64,000 bases of DNA, from contig OZ244857.1 in the NCBI GenBank assembly GCA_965220935.1, positions 3,782,001 through 3,846,000 on the forward strand. Reading direction: 5' to 3'. Below the pieces are notes generated by a model. That model saw only the letters and a program-made list of their open reading frames with translations. It had not been told where the DNA came from and did not search any database. Of the stretch, positions 61,471-64,000 are shown piece by piece. Source of the DNA: Bin80 sp965220935. GTDB lineage: Bacteria; Bacteroidota; Rhodothermia; Rhodothermales; Bin80. The stretch's first letter is position 1, and each line of letters starts with the position of its first letter. The translations under genes and the position numbers were made by a program.

Positions 61471-63480
61471 CTATACTAACCCAAGCTTTTTGAAGTATAT
61501 CTTGTTTCGAATTTCAGCATCCTGCAAAATCTTTTCCCATTTTAATACTTGAATCATGAGGTTATTATTATCAGACCAGCGATACCAACCGAGGTTATCA
61601 GGCAGAGGCCGATATTCCTTGTAAGTGTAGAGCCAATTTTTAACTTTTTCATTAATATCACAAACGACGAAGCCATATGCAGGGGTGTTTTCAGTGATCT
61701 CAATTTGGCGCCCCTCAGGAGTCTTGTATCTACCATCTCGGATATCCTTTACATAGCGAATGATTTTATCAATCGGGTCATCATTTGATGAATGATCTGC
61801 AAATTTATCATTATTAGGTCGCTTGAATTCAAAGATCGTGATTGGGTTGCTTGGAACGTTATCGCCTCTAAACATGTGCGCAGAATCAAAGGCCAAAAGA
61901 TCTGGACGTTTTTTATTTCGGTTACCAAGCTCTTTGTCAGACGCGACGTATTGAGTAAAATTCAAACGCTCATCAATCAACCATAAATTATGATCTTCAT
62001 AATAAACTGAATTTGAGTCCTCCTTACGACGGAATATTATGTCATGCAGAGACTCTTCATAAGAGTATTTTCCAGTTTCTGTATATTCAAGGTTTCGTTT
62101 GAACAGATCAAGGATAAATTTTCGGAACACAACATATTCTGCAAGTTTCTCCTTACTTGAATCGGAAAGTTCTTCAATGATGTTTACGAAACTCTGATCG
62201 TCTACATGTGATACATTTGAAGACATTAATTTGTTAATACGAGTCTTAAGGTCAGAGTCATTGCGAAAATTCTCTGCATGGAGATGCAAATCAATTTGCT
62301 CTTCGGTGGGTCTACAAGGTAGCTTGGATATGTCTGCGCTGGACAGAGTTCGTTTAAACCAAGGGGCTTTCTGATCAACATAATCTTGGATGATCTTTTT
62401 TCTTTGATCTTGCCGGGTCGTAATATCTGATCCAAGGGACTTCTTCACGATATCAGCGGCCGTTTCTTCAATTTGAGTCTGTCCAATAGGAAATTCTATA
62501 TCTGGATTTTTCTTAAACTTAAATCCCCCTCGCTCCACCGAGACATTCGTATCAAGGTAGTCGCCACATACGTAAGCATTGACAATATACTTACGTGAAC
62601 TTCCGTGTTCATCCTCTTCATCAAAAGCATCCTCAAACTCTGGAATGTGATCGGATAACTGCGTGCGCAATACCTCACGCTTATGGGCAACCATGCTGAT
62701 ACGATTTGTCAGATTTCTCGGGGTATACATCTTAAAGATATGAACAGAGAATTGATCACCGTTACTTGGGGGAAATGAAAAACTATTGCTCACGGGCTCA
62801 ATCTTTTCTATGAAATGCCCAAGTTGGTTTTCAACAAACCTATTCAGGCAGATTGATGGTTCTGTGTCATGTAACTGTTGATGATGTTCGCGAATTACTA
62901 TCTTTGGAAATGCATCTTGATCAGTGATAAAGAATGGGAGGATACGGCGGAGAAGTACTTTAGCGATTGTATCAAGCTTTTTATCGGGGAAAATGCCGTT
63001 ACGAAGATTCCTAATTGTTACTCTAGTTCCAGTTTCCGTTTTTGGACTAGGCCCTTGTTCAAGATTCTGGATGATTTCATGGTGTGCTCCCATCTTAAAG
63101 TTCTGAAAGAAGAACTGGTTTTCATTTTCATACACACTCTCGACAATAAAATCCTTAAAGTGCTTGAAGCATACGAATCGTCCAAATCCCTTGCCTCCCT
63201 GATGAATCTTCAGGTCTGTGTATAGCGTATCAAATGAGTCAAGGTGTTCTTCTGTAAATCCAATCCCATTATCCTCAACTTCAAATCCGATTACATCGTG
63301 AAGACTTTGATCAATTGTGATTTGTTTATTGCGTAAAACGCTGATCGTAACGCATCCGTTTTGTTGGCCTGCTTCCTCAATAGACTCAACAGAGTTGATA
63401 ATGAGTTCAACAAGGGCAGTATATGGTTCAGTATGACCTCCGATATTCTGGATGGCTCGTTGAATATTAATTTTGCTCAT
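61471..63480 (-). CDS. GHKL ATPase with a PD-(D/E)XK-like nuclease C-terminus
   Basis: The 669-residue protein begins with a Hsp90/MutL-type ATPase: N-box VELIINSVES (24-33), FEVEDNGIGF (66-75) and GGKGFGRF (95-102). A long middle region with AHKREVLRTQL and NVSVERGGFKFKK follows. The C-terminal part contains KKRPDLLAFDS and ITIFEFKRP, the P-D...E-x-K pattern of restriction-endonuclease-like folds, then IIRYVKDIRDGRY. The order is that of MORC/GHKL-plus-nuclease proteins found in defence islands, which clamp DNA in an ATP-dependent way and cut it. It is a stand-alone minus-strand gene next to TnpB element 3. Its role in defence is inference. Confidence 0.82.
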   Translation of the reverse strand: MSKINIQRAIQNIGGHTEPYTALVELIINSVESIEEAGQQNGCVTISVLRNKQITIDQSLHDVIGFEVEDNGIGFTEEHLDSFDTLYTDLKIHQGGKGFGRFVCFKHFKDFIVESVYENENQFFFQNFKMGAHHEIIQNLEQGPSPKTETGTRVTIRNLRNGIFPDKKLDTIAKVLLRRILPFFITDQDAFPKIVIREHHQQLHDTEPSICLNRFVENQLGHFIEKIEPVSNSFSFPPSNGDQFSVHIFKMYTPRNLTNRISMVAHKREVLRTQLSDHIPEFEDAFDEEDEHGSSRKYIVNAYVCGDYLDTNVSVERGGFKFKKNPDIEFPIGQTQIEETAADIVKKSLGSDITTRQDQRKKIIQDYVDQKAPWFKRTLSSADISKLPCRPTEEQIDLHLHAENFRNDSDLKTRINKLMSSNVSHVDDQSFVNIIEELSDSSKEKLAEYVVFRKFILDLFKRNLEYTETGKYSYEESLHDIIFRRKEDSNSVYYEDHNLWLIDERLNFTQYVASDKELGNRNKKRPDLLAFDSAHMFRGDNVPSNPITIFEFKRPNNDKFADHSSNDDPIDKIIRYVKDIRDGRYKTPEGRQIEITENTPAYGFVVCDINEKVKNWLYTYKEYRPLPDNLGWYRWSDNNNLMIQVLKWEKILQDAEIRNKIYFKKLGLV

Positions 63481-63546
63481 ATTAGGATGATTGTCGGTAG
63501 ATTATAAATATCTCATTTCTTGCTACTGCACTGGAAGTTAATTGTT

Positions 63547-64000
63547 GGGAATTATATACGTGAGTACCCAAAGAATGGAACCATTCTACTTTGGCAAAGT
63601 TTAACAGACACAATAGGATAGATACGCAGTCTACCCTATTGCTTACCATAACATCAACGTAACCTTGATATCATGCCTGTTCAAAAGGCTTCTAACCCTT
63701 CGGGTTCAAACTGTTCCTATCGTGGAATAGAGTATCGTCTATTACCCGGCACGCAGTGGAAAGCCCATCTCTTGTCAGGGCTTTGTGGAGCATGTAGGTT
63801 TGTATGGAATACGTTTCTTGACCAAATCAACAGGGACTATAAAGACGAACATAAGGATAATCCAGAATTGACCTGGCCGTCATTAAGTAGGAGATACACT
63901 TCTTTTCGCCCCACCATTTCTTGGTTGAATCAATACTCGTCCAATATTGTACGAAACACCTTAAAGCATCAGGCAGAGGCGTGGCAGGCTTTCTTCAAGG
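63547..64000 (+). mobile_element. TnpB-only element with terminal inverted repeats, copy 3 (runs off the window)
   Basis: Begins with the same inverted repeat GGGAATTATATACGTGAG as copies 1 and 2. Bases TAATTGTT at 63539-63546 would be the left copy of its 8-bp duplication; the right end is outside the window. The subterminal hairpin stem is kept although its loop differs (GATACGCAGTC). It inserted 66 bases upstream of the GHKL gene. Confidence 0.88.
63673..64000 (+). CDS. tnpB: TnpB-like protein, copy 3, N-terminal part
   Basis: MPVQKASNPSGSNCSYRG then IEYRLLPGTQWKAHLLSG and CGACRFVWNTFLDQINRDY continue open to the window end (109 codons). Unlike copies 1 and 2 it has no stop in this part: TGT and TGG stand where the other copies have TGA. 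Whether the RuvC-III motif is intact in this copy cannot be seen here. By family it would be an RNA-guided DNA nuclease. Confidence 0.85.
   Translation, partial: MPVQKASNPSGSNCSYRGIEYRLLPGTQWKAHLLSGLCGACRFVWNTFLDQINRDYKDEHKDNPELTWPSLSRRYTSFRPTISWLNQYSSNIVRNTLKHQAEAWQAFFK

Overview
The window looks like a chromosomal segment of a free-living bacterium of the Bacteroidota/Rhodothermota (FCB) group. The evidence is a giant secreted fibronectin-III protein ending in a type IX secretion (T9SS) sorting domain, a SusC-like TonB receptor with a carboxypeptidase-regulatory N-terminus, a PKD-OmpA lipoprotein, and a possible Bacteroidota-type promoter before the rRNA operon. Species cannot be named without a 16S search. 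The window is a patchwork of short housekeeping blocks and a large accessory region rich in defence genes, mobile elements and decayed genes.

1-9.0 kb: the 3' end of a type III CRISPR-Cas locus. It holds the tail of an upstream gene, a small unknown protein, a CARF-HEPN (Csm6-like, TIGR02710-type) effector, cas1, cas2, an AT-rich leader, and an array of 44 repeats (37 bp) with 43 spacers. cas1 is cut in two by a 2165-bp IS1634-family element with 20-bp terminal inverted repeats and a 6-bp target duplication, so spacer acquisition is probably off in this lineage.

9.0-24.3 kb: an AAA ATPase, fossil CRISPR repeats outside the array, two diverged copies of a DUF4143-type ATPase (one cut by a group II intron 5' end), and a ~10-kb gene for a surface protein with about 28 Fn3 domains. 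Its signal peptide is separated from the rest by a C10 tract that puts the two parts out of frame, as expected for a phase-variable gene in the OFF state. A nearly identical 1530-bp unit is repeated in tandem inside it.

24.3-33.7 kb: a probable defence island on one strand. It contains a ~1390-residue STAND/NACHT-like NTPase with a nuclease-like C-terminus (frameshifted), an ORF-less group II intron, a RecQ-type helicase fused to a phosphoribosyltransferase domain, and a protein made of two DprA-like halves. The last two form the most system-like pair in the window.

33.9-42.1 kb: a sulfatase, then a region invaded by a TnpB-only element. Its copies have terminal inverted repeats beginning GGGAATTATATACGTGAG and 8-bp target duplications. 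Copy 2 splits the PIN-like toxin of a DUF433/DUF5615-type toxin-antitoxin pair. A frameshifted Fic gene follows.

42.4-54.7 kb: mostly ordinary chromosome, with a PKD-OmpA lipoprotein, a small secreted protein, PyrR, a PASTA protein, an rRNA operon (16S-tRNA-Ile-tRNA-Ala-23S-5S), a TPP riboswitch controlling a TonB receptor (probable thiamine uptake), and a DUF71-type PP-loop ATPase.

55.3-64.0 kb: accessory DNA again, with a decayed IS21 element, a second AAA ATPase paralogous to the one beside the CRISPR array, an EcoRI-type adenine methyltransferase without a visible nuclease, an integrase fragment, a GHKL-ATPase/PD-(D/E)XK-like protein, and a third TnpB element running off the window.
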